DNA of 29,889 nt from a virus: positions 1 through 29,889 of IMG/VR virus record IMGVR_UViG_3300049255_000598, one strand, 5' to 3'. A model generated the notes under the pieces. It made no database searches. It saw only the letters and a program-made list of their open reading frames with translations, and was not told the origin of the DNA. The position numbers were made by a program, and so were the translations under genes. Positions within the stretch are counted from its first letter, which is position 1. The number at the start of each line of letters is the position of its first letter. Positions 13,791-21,023 of the stretch are shown here, piece by piece.

Positions 13791-14248
13791 GCGTCGCCAT
13801 CGGCTTCGACGTTTCGACGGAAGGCTTCGAGGCGCTGCAGGCGCGGCTCGCGCGGGTGTCGTCGTTCGGCTTCGGGCGGCTCATCCAGGGCGCTGGGGCG
13901 CTGGTCGAGTCGCAGACGAAGCGGCGCATCACGCGCGAGAAGCGCGACCCCGACGGCAAGGCGTGGCGGCCCTGGAGCGAGCGCTACGCGCGCACGCGGC
14001 AAGGGGGCCAGAGCCTGCTCCAGTCGCACAACCACCTGCTGCAGTCGATGCAGTGGGAGGCGGCGGACGAGGGCGTCGCCGTCGGGTCGAACCTGAAGTA
14101 CGCGCGCGCGCAGCAAGCGGGCTTTCCGGCGCGCCACCTCCCGGCGCGGCCGTACCTCGGCATTAGCGACGCGAACGAGCACGAGCTGCTGGAAGAGCTG
14201 AACGGCTGGCTCGACGAGTGGATGGAAGGCCTCGGGAGCCTCGCATGA
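13787..14248 (+). CDS. G: phage virion morphogenesis protein (Mu G-like)
   Basis: 153 residues from GTG at 13787 overlapping the gp36 stop; the longer open frame upstream is rejected because it overlaps gp36. Contains 'GRLIQGAGALVESQTKRRI' and 'DPDGKAWRPWSERYARTRQG' then 'LLQSHNHLLQSMQWEA' and 'YARAQQAGFPARHLPARPYLG', the classic tail-completion/virion morphogenesis signature. It is needed for joining or completing tails; in Mu the G gene lies further upstream, so its position after gp36 is a small rearrangement shared with other Mu-like phages. Confidence 0.88.
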   Translation: MSVAIGFDVSTEGFEALQARLARVSSFGFGRLIQGAGALVESQTKRRITREKRDPDGKAWRPWSERYARTRQGGQSLLQSHNHLLQSMQWEAADEGVAVGSNLKYARAQQAGFPARHLPARPYLGISDANEHELLEELNGWLDEWMEGLGSLA

Positions 14249-14838
14249 CTGTCATCGAGCTCCGAGACGCCATAGTCGCGGCCTTCCTGGCGCAGCTGAG
14301 CCCGCAGGAGTGCCAGGTGCGCGGCGGCAAGGCGAGCCTCCAGGACCTGCAGCGGCTGGCGACCAAGGCCACGAAAGGGCCGGCGATTCTCGTCACTGTG
14401 CTGGCGGGTGACGCCGGCATCCAGGGCGGCATGGCCGTGGCGAACACGGAGTTCGCGGCGTACGTGGTGACGCGCGATCTGGTGACGCCGACGACGCCGC
14501 CCGCGGCGCCGATTCCGCCCGTGTCGCGGCACGACGTGGCGATCAATTTCTGGTCAGCGATCGAGCAGATTGTGGCGACGACGCGGTGGGGAGACGGCGT
14601 CTCGCTGGCGACGGACGTACATGCCGAGGGCATGTACACGCCGGAGCTGGACAGTACCGGGCTGGCGCTGTGGGCGGTGACGTGGCGCCACAAGGTGGAC
14701 CTGCCCCCCGACGAGACAGCCGCGAACATTCAGGCGTTCAACACGCTGAGCGCGACGATCACGACGCCGCCCACGACGAACGCCGAGGGGCAGTCGTACG
14801 GGGCGACCGTCCAGGTCGACGAGACGGAGCCTTCATGA
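14245..14838 (+). CDS. Mu gp37-like tail protein (DUF1834)
   Basis: 197 residues from ATG at 14245, ATGA-coupled to the G gene. N-terminus 'MTVIELRDAIVAAFLAQLSP' with 'GPAILVTVLAGDAG' and 'LALWAVTWRHKVDLPPDE' fits the gp37/DUF1834 family that lies between gp36/G and the sheath cluster. It is probably a tail terminator or connector component. Its stop overlaps the next ATG (ATGA). Confidence 0.72.
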   Translation: MTVIELRDAIVAAFLAQLSPQECQVRGGKASLQDLQRLATKATKGPAILVTVLAGDAGIQGGMAVANTEFAAYVVTRDLVTPTTPPAAPIPPVSRHDVAINFWSAIEQIVATTRWGDGVSLATDVHAEGMYTPELDSTGLALWAVTWRHKVDLPPDETAANIQAFNTLSATITTPPTTNAEGQSYGATVQVDETEPS

Positions 14839-15140
14839 TCGCGAAGATCCTCTATCTGGTGCCCAAGGAGGGCGTCACGGTCCGCGACCCGCACACGCGG
14901 CGCAAGCTGCCGCCAGAAGGCGAGCCGCACCGGGTGGCGACGCAGTCGGAGGCCACGTACTGGTCTCGGCGCATCCGCGACCGGTCGGTGGTTATCGGCG
15001 AGCCGCCGGTGAAGCCCGTGCTGGCGACCGACGCCGAGCGGCTGGCCGCCGACGTAAAGGCGGGGGCTTCCGCTGACGTCATCGCGGCGGACGTGGCGCG
15101 CGTCCAGGGCGACAAGCCGACTGGTGGGGCGAAGCAATGA
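14835..15140 (+). CDS. Mu gp38-like protein (DUF2635) with C-terminal extension
   Basis: 101 residues. The first 60 read 'LYLVPKEGVTVRDPHTRRKL' and 'EATYWSRRIRDRSVVI', the full DUF2635 pattern found just before the sheath gene in Mu-like phages. The last 40 residues (Ala/Asp rich, 'ATDAERLAADVKAGASADVI') extend beyond the usual ~60-residue family length. The stop overlaps the sheath ATG. Role unknown beyond tail assembly. Confidence 0.78.
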   Translation: MIAKILYLVPKEGVTVRDPHTRRKLPPEGEPHRVATQSEATYWSRRIRDRSVVIGEPPVKPVLATDAERLAADVKAGASADVIAADVARVQGDKPTGGAKQ

Positions 15141-16615
15141 GCATTCAGTTCAACCTGATCAGCCCGAACGTCCGCACCCCTGGCTCGCAGATTGAGTTCG
15201 ACGGGTCGAAGGCGACGTCGAGCCAGCTGGTGGGGCAGCCGAAGCGGATCATGGTGTTCGGCCAGCGGCTGGCGGCTGGCGGCGTCGCCGCGCTGGTGCC
15301 GACGCAGATTCAGTCGACGCCGCAGGCGATCGCGGCGTTCGGCGCGCGGTCGATGCTGGCGGCCGAGCTGGCGATGCTGCGCACCGTGAACGCGCAGGTG
15401 GAGACGTGGGCCTGCGCTCTCGCCGACGGTGAAGGCGCGGTCGCGGCGGTCTATACGCTGACGTTCACGGGGCCGGCGACCGAGAGCGCCACGCTCTACC
15501 TGTACGTGGGCGGCCGTCAGGTCCAGGTCGCGGTCACGCTCGGCGACACGGCGGCCGACATCGCCGCGAACGTGGTGACGGCGCTGAACGCGTACGTGGA
15601 CCCGGCGACGGGGCTGCAGCTGCCGGGCACTGCCGCGGCGGACGCCGGCGTGGTGAGCTTCACTGCGGCGAACGCGGGGGCGCTGGGCAACTGGATCGAC
15701 ATCCGCAAGAACTACAATAACGAGCGGCTCCCGGCGGGCGTCACCCTGGCTATCGCGGTGGACACCGCCGGCTCGGGCGGACCTGCCGTGTCGGCCGCCA
15801 TCGCCGTCATCGGCGAGCGCTGGTACTCCACGTTCATCAGCCCGTACACCGACGCGACCAACCTGACCGCGATGGAAGACGAGCTGGAGGACCGCTGGGG
15901 GCCGACGCTCCAGATCGGCGGGATCACCTTCGCGGCATCGGTGGACACGCTCAGCGACACGGAGACGCTGACCGAGTCGCGCAACAGCAAGCAGTCGGTG
16001 ATTGTGGGGCTGCCGCTGAGCCCCACGGCGCCGTGGGAGATTGCGGCGATTGTGGCGGGCGTGGAGGCGTCGGAGCCGAACCCGGCGAGGCCGCGCACGA
16101 CGATGCCGTGCCCGGGCATCCTGGCGCCGGCCATCGAGGACCAGCTGCGGCAGACGGAGCGCAACCTGCTGCTCTACGACGGCTGCGCCACGCTGACCGT
16201 AGACGATACGGGGAACGTCGCGATTGAGAGATTGATCACGACCTACCAGACCAACGCCCAGAACCTGCCGGACACGGCGTACCTGGACCTCACCACGATG
16301 CGGGTCCTGGAGGCGCTGCGCTACTCGACGCGGGTGTTCTTCGCCACGAACTACGCCCGCTACAACCTGGCGAACGACGGGGACCCAGTGGCGCCCGGGC
16401 AGCCGATCATCACGCCTTCGAGCGCGAAGGCGGCGCTGATCGCGCTGTTCATTTTGTGGCAGGCGGCGGGGTGGACCATCAACTACGCGGAGTACGTGGC
16501 GAACCTCCAGGTGCAGCGCGACGAGGACGATCCAAACCGGCTCGACGCGCTCATGCCGCCCGAGATCATCGGGCAGTTCCTCGTCTTCGCGGCGCAGATT
16601 CAGTTCCTTCTGTAG
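15137..16615 (+). CDS. L: contractile tail sheath protein (Mu L-like)
   Basis: 492 residues (Mu L 495). N-terminus 'MSIQFNLISPNVRTPGSQIE' then 'KRIMVFGQRLAAG' and 'AFGARSMLAAELAMLR' match Mu-type sheath proteins. The C-terminal region 'AIERLITTYQTNAQNLPDTAYLD' is the conserved sheath fold that contacts the tube. The presence of a sheath identifies the virion as a myovirus with a contractile tail. Followed after 9 bases by the tube gene. Confidence 0.93.
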   Translation: MSIQFNLISPNVRTPGSQIEFDGSKATSSQLVGQPKRIMVFGQRLAAGGVAALVPTQIQSTPQAIAAFGARSMLAAELAMLRTVNAQVETWACALADGEGAVAAVYTLTFTGPATESATLYLYVGGRQVQVAVTLGDTAADIAANVVTALNAYVDPATGLQLPGTAAADAGVVSFTAANAGALGNWIDIRKNYNNERLPAGVTLAIAVDTAGSGGPAVSAAIAVIGERWYSTFISPYTDATNLTAMEDELEDRWGPTLQIGGITFAASVDTLSDTETLTESRNSKQSVIVGLPLSPTAPWEIAAIVAGVEASEPNPARPRTTMPCPGILAPAIEDQLRQTERNLLLYDGCATLTVDDTGNVAIERLITTYQTNAQNLPDTAYLDLTTMRVLEALRYSTRVFFATNYARYNLANDGDPVAPGQPIITPSSAKAALIALFILWQAAGWTINYAEYVANLQVQRDEDDPNRLDALMPPEIIGQFLVFAAQIQFLL

Positions 16616-16624
16616 AGGTCGGCC

Positions 16625-16990
16625 ATGGCGAAGGTCACAGGGATCATCAAGGTCAAGCTTGACGCGCTCATCGCGCGGTCGTTGCCGGGGGCCAAGCTGG
16701 ACCCGGGCGGCGTGATGCGGAAGCCGTCCAAGGGCTGGGCTGTGTACGGCTACGCCGAGGCGGTCAAGGAGTCGGAGCTGACCTGCGAGTTCGTGCACGC
16801 GCAGGGTGACGACATCACGCAGTACGACCAGCTCACCGCGAGCACGGTCGAGTTCATCTGCGACACCGGCCAGACGTACATGATCGCCGGCATGTGGATG
16901 GCTGAGCCCGCGACGATCACGCAGAACGACGATGGGGCGAAGGTCTCGATCAAGATGAACGGGCCGCCGGCCGTGCTCGTGCCGGCCTGA
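16625..16990 (+). CDS. M: tail tube protein (Mu M-like)
   Basis: 121 residues (Mu M 118). 'GIIKVKLDALIARSLPGAKLDPGGV' then 'TCEFVHAQGDDITQYDQLTASTVEFICDTGQTYMIAGMWM' is the Mu-type tube protein pattern. It polymerises as the inner tube through which DNA passes. Standard position immediately after the sheath. Confidence 0.9.
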   Translation: MAKVTGIIKVKLDALIARSLPGAKLDPGGVMRKPSKGWAVYGYAEAVKESELTCEFVHAQGDDITQYDQLTASTVEFICDTGQTYMIAGMWMAEPATITQNDDGAKVSIKMNGPPAVLVPA

Positions 16991-16998
16991 GGAAAGCC

Positions 16999-17835
16999 AT
17001 GCGCTGGGTGATCGTTAACGAGGCGACGAAGGCCAGCGCGCTGCTGGCGGCGCTCACGTCGCAGTGGCTGGCGCGCTGCGCGGCGGCGTGCGAGGTGCAG
17101 CTGAAGCGGGACGTGGCGCCCGTCTATGCAGGCGGGCCGTACGCGGTGCGCGTCGGCGTCGGGCCGAAGGACGTGCAGCCCGGCGAGTCCGTCTTCGCCA
17201 TTCTCGACAGCCTGCCCGATGCCCCTGGCGCAGTGGCCTACCACGACGTCACTGGGGCGGCGGTGCCCGTGGCGTTCCTCGGCCTGGACACGTGCCAGGT
17301 GCTGAAGGACGTGAGTACCGCGATCAGTCACGAGCTGGTGGAGGCGGCGGGCGACAGCGACTGCAACCTCTGGGCCGACGACGGCAAGGGCAGCGAGTAC
17401 GCGCGCGAGCTGTGCGACGCGGTCGAGAGCAACAGCTACTGCATCATCGCTGGCGCCGACGGGCCGATCTACGTGTCCGACTTCCTGCTGCCCGCGTTCT
17501 TCTCGCCCGGCGCCAAGGGCCCGTATTCGCTGATGCAGGCGCGCGGCGCGATGCCCTGCAGGCCGTCGGCTGCCGCGTTCACGACCGCGGACGGCGGCTA
17601 CCAGCTGAAGCGCACGGCGGGCGCGAACGAGACGCAGGTCACGGCGTGGCGTCCTGGCAAGCGCGGCCTGATCGCGCTGGCGGGGAAGCACTCGTGGGCG
17701 TCGCGCCCGGCGCGTCGCGGGCTCGCTCGGTTGGTTCAAATCCAGCCCCCGCTACTCCTTCACGTAAGTCCACCCCAACGGCGCTGCGGCGCCAGGAGCA
17801 ATCCATGCGCAAGGTTCAACACATCGAAGCTGTGA
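16999..17835 (+). CDS. zincin-like protein in tail operon
   Basis: 278 residues as read. Central motif 'DVSTAISHELVEAAGDSDCNLWAD' (H111-E112, E115) followed by 'YARELCDAVESNSY' and 'VSDFLLPAFFSPG' resembles a family of phage-encoded HExxE proteins with 'SHE.LE...DP..NLWA...EVCDPV' that I recall from phage tail regions. The second metal His of a standard HExxH is replaced by Glu115, so peptidase activity is uncertain. The last ~45 residues (from about 17700) are Arg/Pro rich and run through a tRNA-like sequence and into the next gene, so the natural end may have been altered. It is not part of the standard Mu tail set. Confidence 0.6.
   Translation: MRWVIVNEATKASALLAALTSQWLARCAAACEVQLKRDVAPVYAGGPYAVRVGVGPKDVQPGESVFAILDSLPDAPGAVAYHDVTGAAVPVAFLGLDTCQVLKDVSTAISHELVEAAGDSDCNLWADDGKGSEYARELCDAVESNSYCIIAGADGPIYVSDFLLPAFFSPGAKGPYSLMQARGAMPCRPSAAAFTTADGGYQLKRTAGANETQVTAWRPGKRGLIALAGKHSWASRPARRGLARLVQIQPPLLLHVSPPQRRCGARSNPCARFNTSKL
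17679..17754 (+). other. tRNA-like segment
   Basis: GGCGGGG (17679-17685) can pair with CCCCGCT (17747-17753) as a 7-bp acceptor stem. Next to it GTTGG-TTCAAAT-CCAGC (17730-17746) forms a perfect-looking T-arm with the near-canonical loop. GCCCG and CGGGC can form an anticodon-like stem, but with an 8-base loop. The D-arm is poor and position 8 is A, not U. No CCA is encoded. It lies within the 3' part of the open frame of the zincin-like gene. A degenerate tRNA or a recombination remnant is possible; chance in GC-rich DNA is not excluded. Confidence 0.3.
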
Positions 17836-18623
17836 CTGTGTGTATTGGCTACGCCGACTTCCTGCGCGAGACCCTGAAGTACAACATCCCTTTGCTCGAC
17901 CGCATCATCGTGATCACGTCGCCGGATGATCGGGAGACGCGGGAGGTCTGTAAGCGCAACGGCCTCGTCTGCGTCGTCTCCGAGGACCACAAGGCCGGTG
18001 GTCACGAGGCTTATTCGGACTTCAACAAGGGCGCGCTGGTTGAAAAGGCCCTCCACCAGTGCTCGGAGAACGCGTGGAGGCTGCACCTGGACGCGGACAT
18101 CGTGCTGCCGCACCAGTTCCGTCACCTGCTGGAGACGGCGGGCCTTCGTGAGGACTGCCTCTACGGCGTCGACCGCATCAACATCCGCGGCTGGGAGGAG
18201 TGGCAGCGGCTCCAGAAGTCCGGTTGGCTGCAGGGCGGCGAGTTCCAGCACAACTGGCAGATCCACTTCCCCGGCGACCCGATCGGAGACCGCGTGGCGC
18301 CGAACAGGATGGGGTACGTGCCCATCGGGTTCTTCCAGCTCTGGCACTCCATCGCCGACGAGTTCGGCGGCATCCACTGCCGCCCGTACCCCAGCACCCA
18401 CGGCACGGCCGCCAGGAGCGACGTGAAGTTCGCGCTGCAGTGGGACCGTTCGAAGCGGGTACTGGTCCCCGAGATCGTGGTGGCGCACCTGGAGAGCGAG
18501 AAGGGGCGGATGGGCGTGAACTGGAACGGCCGGAAGTCCGCGCCGTTCGGCCCGCCGCAGGTCCTGATCAACACGGAGGCGCCGGGACCCTCGGGCAACT
18601 GCGACGGTCGGTCGCAGCCATGA
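17805..18623 (+). CDS. GT-A-fold glycosyltransferase-like protein
   Basis: 272 residues from ATG at 17805 with AGGAG six bases upstream. N-terminus 'VTVCIGYADFLRETLKYNIP' and 'DRIIVITSPDDRET' resemble the nucleotide-sugar-binding start of GT-A glycosyltransferases. 'RLHLDADIVLP' (residues 92-102) supplies the D-A-D metal and UDP-sugar motif. A family 2-like transferase is the best guess. It sits between tail tube and chaperone genes and overlaps the chaperone start (ATGA), so it is an accessory gene expressed with the late operon. It may glycosylate virion protein, DNA base or host surface; the target cannot be told. Confidence 0.7.
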   Translation: MRKVQHIEAVTVCIGYADFLRETLKYNIPLLDRIIVITSPDDRETREVCKRNGLVCVVSEDHKAGGHEAYSDFNKGALVEKALHQCSENAWRLHLDADIVLPHQFRHLLETAGLREDCLYGVDRINIRGWEEWQRLQKSGWLQGGEFQHNWQIHFPGDPIGDRVAPNRMGYVPIGFFQLWHSIADEFGGIHCRPYPSTHGTAARSDVKFALQWDRSKRVLVPEIVVAHLESEKGRMGVNWNGRKSAPFGPPQVLINTEAPGPSGNCDGRSQP

Positions 18624-19192
18624 GCGCCGTCACCGTGCAGCTGAGGTGCCCGCTGACGTCCGCCGACCTGGCGGACAAGGGCAAGCCTGTGACGGAGCTG
18701 CAGCTCCCGCGGCCGACACTGAAGGTGCTGCAGCGCGTCGACACGATCGAGGGTGAAGTGGCCATGACGCTCGCCACCCTGGAGCTGCTGACCGGGCGCG
18801 ACAAGGCGACGCTGCGGCAGCTCAAGGGGCGCGACCTGGAGGCGTGCGCGGCGGTCCTGGCGCCGCTCCTGCGAGAGGCGGCGCCGGAAGGGGACGCGAC
18901 CGAGGACGAGGAAGGTGTCACGACGGTGAAGCTGCAGCACCCCATCACGGTCCTGGACGGCGAGGACAAGGGCACGACGCTGGACACGCTGGTATTGCAG
19001 CAGCCGGACCTGGGCCAGCTGGAGCTGCTGGACGGCGTGAAGAGCAAGGCGCGGCGGGTGTGCGTGCTGCTGAGCAAGCTCACGGGCTACAGCCAGCGGA
19101 CGCTCGGCGAGCTCGACGTGGTGGACGTGAAGGTGTTCTCCCGGATCCTGGGGATCGCCCTGGGAAAAGACCCGACAACTGGAGGGACCTGA
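18620..19192 (+). CDS. tail assembly chaperone, duplicated Mu gp41-like domain
   Basis: 190 residues. Residues 5-84 ('VTVQLRCPLTSADLADKGKP'...'LLTGRDKATLRQLKGRDLEA') and 101-180 ('TTVKLQHPITVLDGEDKGTT'...'KLTGYSQRTLGELDVVDVKV') are two copies of the small gp41/E-type chaperone domain: beta-hairpin, then three helices ending in 'LTG.....L..L...D'. They are joined by an acidic linker (85-100). Family members usually have one copy. The protein assists assembly around the tape measure. Near the end it carries a G-GGA-AAA slippery site in the right phase, with termination nine codons later in the zero frame. Confidence 0.82.
   Translation: MSAVTVQLRCPLTSADLADKGKPVTELQLPRPTLKVLQRVDTIEGEVAMTLATLELLTGRDKATLRQLKGRDLEACAAVLAPLLREAAPEGDATEDEEGVTTVKLQHPITVLDGEDKGTTLDTLVLQQPDLGQLELLDGVKSKARRVCVLLSKLTGYSQRTLGELDVVDVKVFSRILGIALGKDPTTGGT
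19162..19168 (+). other. -1 programmed ribosomal frameshift site (slippery heptamer GGGAAAA)
   Basis: G_GGA_AAA is in phase with the zero frame: GGA is codon 182 and AAA is codon 183. A -1 slip leads into a frame that remains open to 19314. Tail chaperone genes of lambda, Mu and most tailed phages use such X_XXY_YYZ sites to make a minor extended protein. A downstream stimulatory structure was not evaluated. Confidence 0.85.
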
Positions 19193-19314
19193 GGGGCAAC
19201 CTCGCGAAGATCTACGGCTGGTCGCCCGCGGTGTTGGACCGGCTGACGGTGGAGCGGCTCCTGCTCGAGCACGAGCAGGCGATGAAGGTGCGAGAGAGGT
19301 TCAGGCTTGCGTGA
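19168..19314 (+). CDS. frameshift extension of tail assembly chaperone
   Basis: After a -1 slip at 19162-19168 the ribosome would add 48 residues (RPDNWRDLRGNLAKIYGWSP and onward), giving a 231-residue fusion. The extension has 'LAKIYGWSPAVLDRLTVERL', a pattern common to the T-type halves of chaperone pairs, in which a small Trp/helix unit binds the tape measure. There is no independent start with a ribosome site, which supports expression by frameshift. Its end overlaps the tape-measure start. Confidence 0.8.
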   Translation, partial: RPDNWRDLRGNLAKIYGWSPAVLDRLTVERLLLEHEQAMKVRERFRLA

Positions 19315-21022
19315 GACCGGTGTCAGCGTCCTGGTGAAGCTCATCGACGGCGTGACTGCGCCGATGAGGAAGGTCACCGGCAATTTCGCGACGCTCCGCC
19401 ACGCGGCCGAGCACTCCAAGGAGCTCTTCGAGTTCGGGGCGCACTCGCAGCTCGCGGGCGCGGGCATGAACGAAGCCGCTGAGAAGCTGACGGAGGCGGT
19501 GGCGCAGCCAGTAGAGGTCGCCGAGTCGTTCGAGCGGGCGATGCTGCGGGTGACCGCGCGGACGCACGCGACCGCGGCGCATGTCCACGAGCTCGAAGAG
19601 GCGATGCACGGGCTCTACGCGTCGCCGACGCAGGCAGCGGGCGCCATGGAGCGGCTGGCGCAGTCGGGCAGGTCGGTCGAAGAGATTCTCCAGATGATTA
19701 ATCCCATCGCCCAGGTGGCGAAGATTGATCAGGCGGACCTCGGCCAGACCGCACGCAACACGTCGGTGCTGATGAAGCTGTTCAGCCGTGACGCGGAGCA
19801 GACGGGCCAGACCCTGGACGTGCTCGCGGCGGGAGCCAACAAAGGGGGCGTCGGTGTCAATGAGCTGATTGAGATGATGACTCGCGCCACCGAGGCCGGC
19901 GGAGCGATGGGGGTCTCCCTCGAGGAGATTACCGCGCTCATGGCGGACATGGCGTCCGCGGGTCGCGACGGCGGCCGGGCCGGTGCGACGCTGCAGGCCG
20001 TCTTCGATGCATTCGCTAAGACGCCATCGAAGGACGTGGCGGCGGACTTCGCGCGTATCGGGCTGCAGACGACGGGGAAGAACCCGATTGAGCTGCTCGG
20101 CGAGATGTGGAGCAAGACCGAGGACGTGCCTGCCGCGAAGCGACTGGCGCTCTTCGACGAAGTCTTTGGTCAGCAGGCGGGCGCCGTGGCTGAGCAGCTG
20201 GCGCGCGACGTGGCGCGCGGCGCCATCCGGTCGATGACCGACGAGCTCGGACGAGGCAAGGGAACCGTGGCGTCGCAGTTCGCTGCGATGTTCGGCGGCG
20301 GTCCCAATGCGGCAGAGCGGCTGTCCTTCGCACGGGAGCGCACGCAGATCGCGGAGGGTAGCAGCCTGTCCCCCGTGGTGGGTCGGGCCACCGACTGGTG
20401 GACCCAGCTCGTCGACGGCCTGGGCAAGGTGGCGGACGCAAACCCCAGGGCGACTGGCGCCGTGATGGGGACGGTGGGCGCGCTGGGCTTTCTGGCGAAG
20501 TCGATTGTGATGGTCGTTGGTGGGATTGGCTTTCTGGCTACCGGTGTCGGGGTGATCACAGCCGGCTTGGGCGTGGAGGCAACGGGCGTCCAGCTGCTCG
20601 GTGGCGCGATGAAGGCCGTGGGCACGATTGCCGGCGGGATTGCGGGCACGGTCGGTGCGGTCGCGTTTGCCCTCGTTGGTGTCGGCGCCGCCGCCTATGA
20701 GGCCTACACGCATTGGAGTGACCTGAAACTGCTGTGGGACGAATGGAACGCCGAGGACAAGCCGACGCTCGACGCGGGGCCCACCGCCTGGCAGCGGAAG
20801 CACGGGCAAAAGCAGAAGACGCCGGCGACCTGGACGGACGCCGATGAGGAGGCCTACCAGGGGAAGGTCTCGGCCGCGAACAAGGCGCGAGAAGAGGCGA
20901 TAGCTCGGGCGCATGTGACGGTGGAGCTGCGCCACGACAAGCCGCCACGCATCGCACGCGTGCGCGCCGATCCACAGGTCACTCTTCTCACGACGATTGG
21001 CCCGTCGTTGAGCGGTGGCTGA
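19307..21022 (+). CDS. tail tape measure protein
   Basis: 571 residues from TTG at 19307, overlapping the chaperone extension. TP901-type core at about 70-320: 'ERAMLRVTARTHATAAHVHELEEAMHGLYASPTQAAGAMERLAQSG', then 'GVGVNELIEMMTRATEAGG' and 'ALMADMASAGRDGGRAGATLQ'. Several hydrophobic helices (about 390-460) rich in Gly/Ala/Val precede a charged tail. It sets tail length by spanning the tube during assembly; at about 570 residues the tail would be shorter than one built on a 700-900-residue tape measure. The order chaperone, frameshift, tape measure is standard. Confidence 0.92.
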   Translation: MRETGVSVLVKLIDGVTAPMRKVTGNFATLRHAAEHSKELFEFGAHSQLAGAGMNEAAEKLTEAVAQPVEVAESFERAMLRVTARTHATAAHVHELEEAMHGLYASPTQAAGAMERLAQSGRSVEEILQMINPIAQVAKIDQADLGQTARNTSVLMKLFSRDAEQTGQTLDVLAAGANKGGVGVNELIEMMTRATEAGGAMGVSLEEITALMADMASAGRDGGRAGATLQAVFDAFAKTPSKDVAADFARIGLQTTGKNPIELLGEMWSKTEDVPAAKRLALFDEVFGQQAGAVAEQLARDVARGAIRSMTDELGRGKGTVASQFAAMFGGGPNAAERLSFARERTQIAEGSSLSPVVGRATDWWTQLVDGLGKVADANPRATGAVMGTVGALGFLAKSIVMVVGGIGFLATGVGVITAGLGVEATGVQLLGGAMKAVGTIAGGIAGTVGAVAFALVGVGAAAYEAYTHWSDLKLLWDEWNAEDKPTLDAGPTAWQRKHGQKQKTPATWTDADEEAYQGKVSAANKAREEAIARAHVTVELRHDKPPRIARVRADPQVTLLTTIGPSLSGG

Positions 21023-21023
21023 G

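Noticed and set aside
14852-16798. 648-codon minus-strand frame opposite the sheath and tube genes
   Set aside because: Arg/His-rich shadow of strong coding genes on the other strand; no domain pattern.
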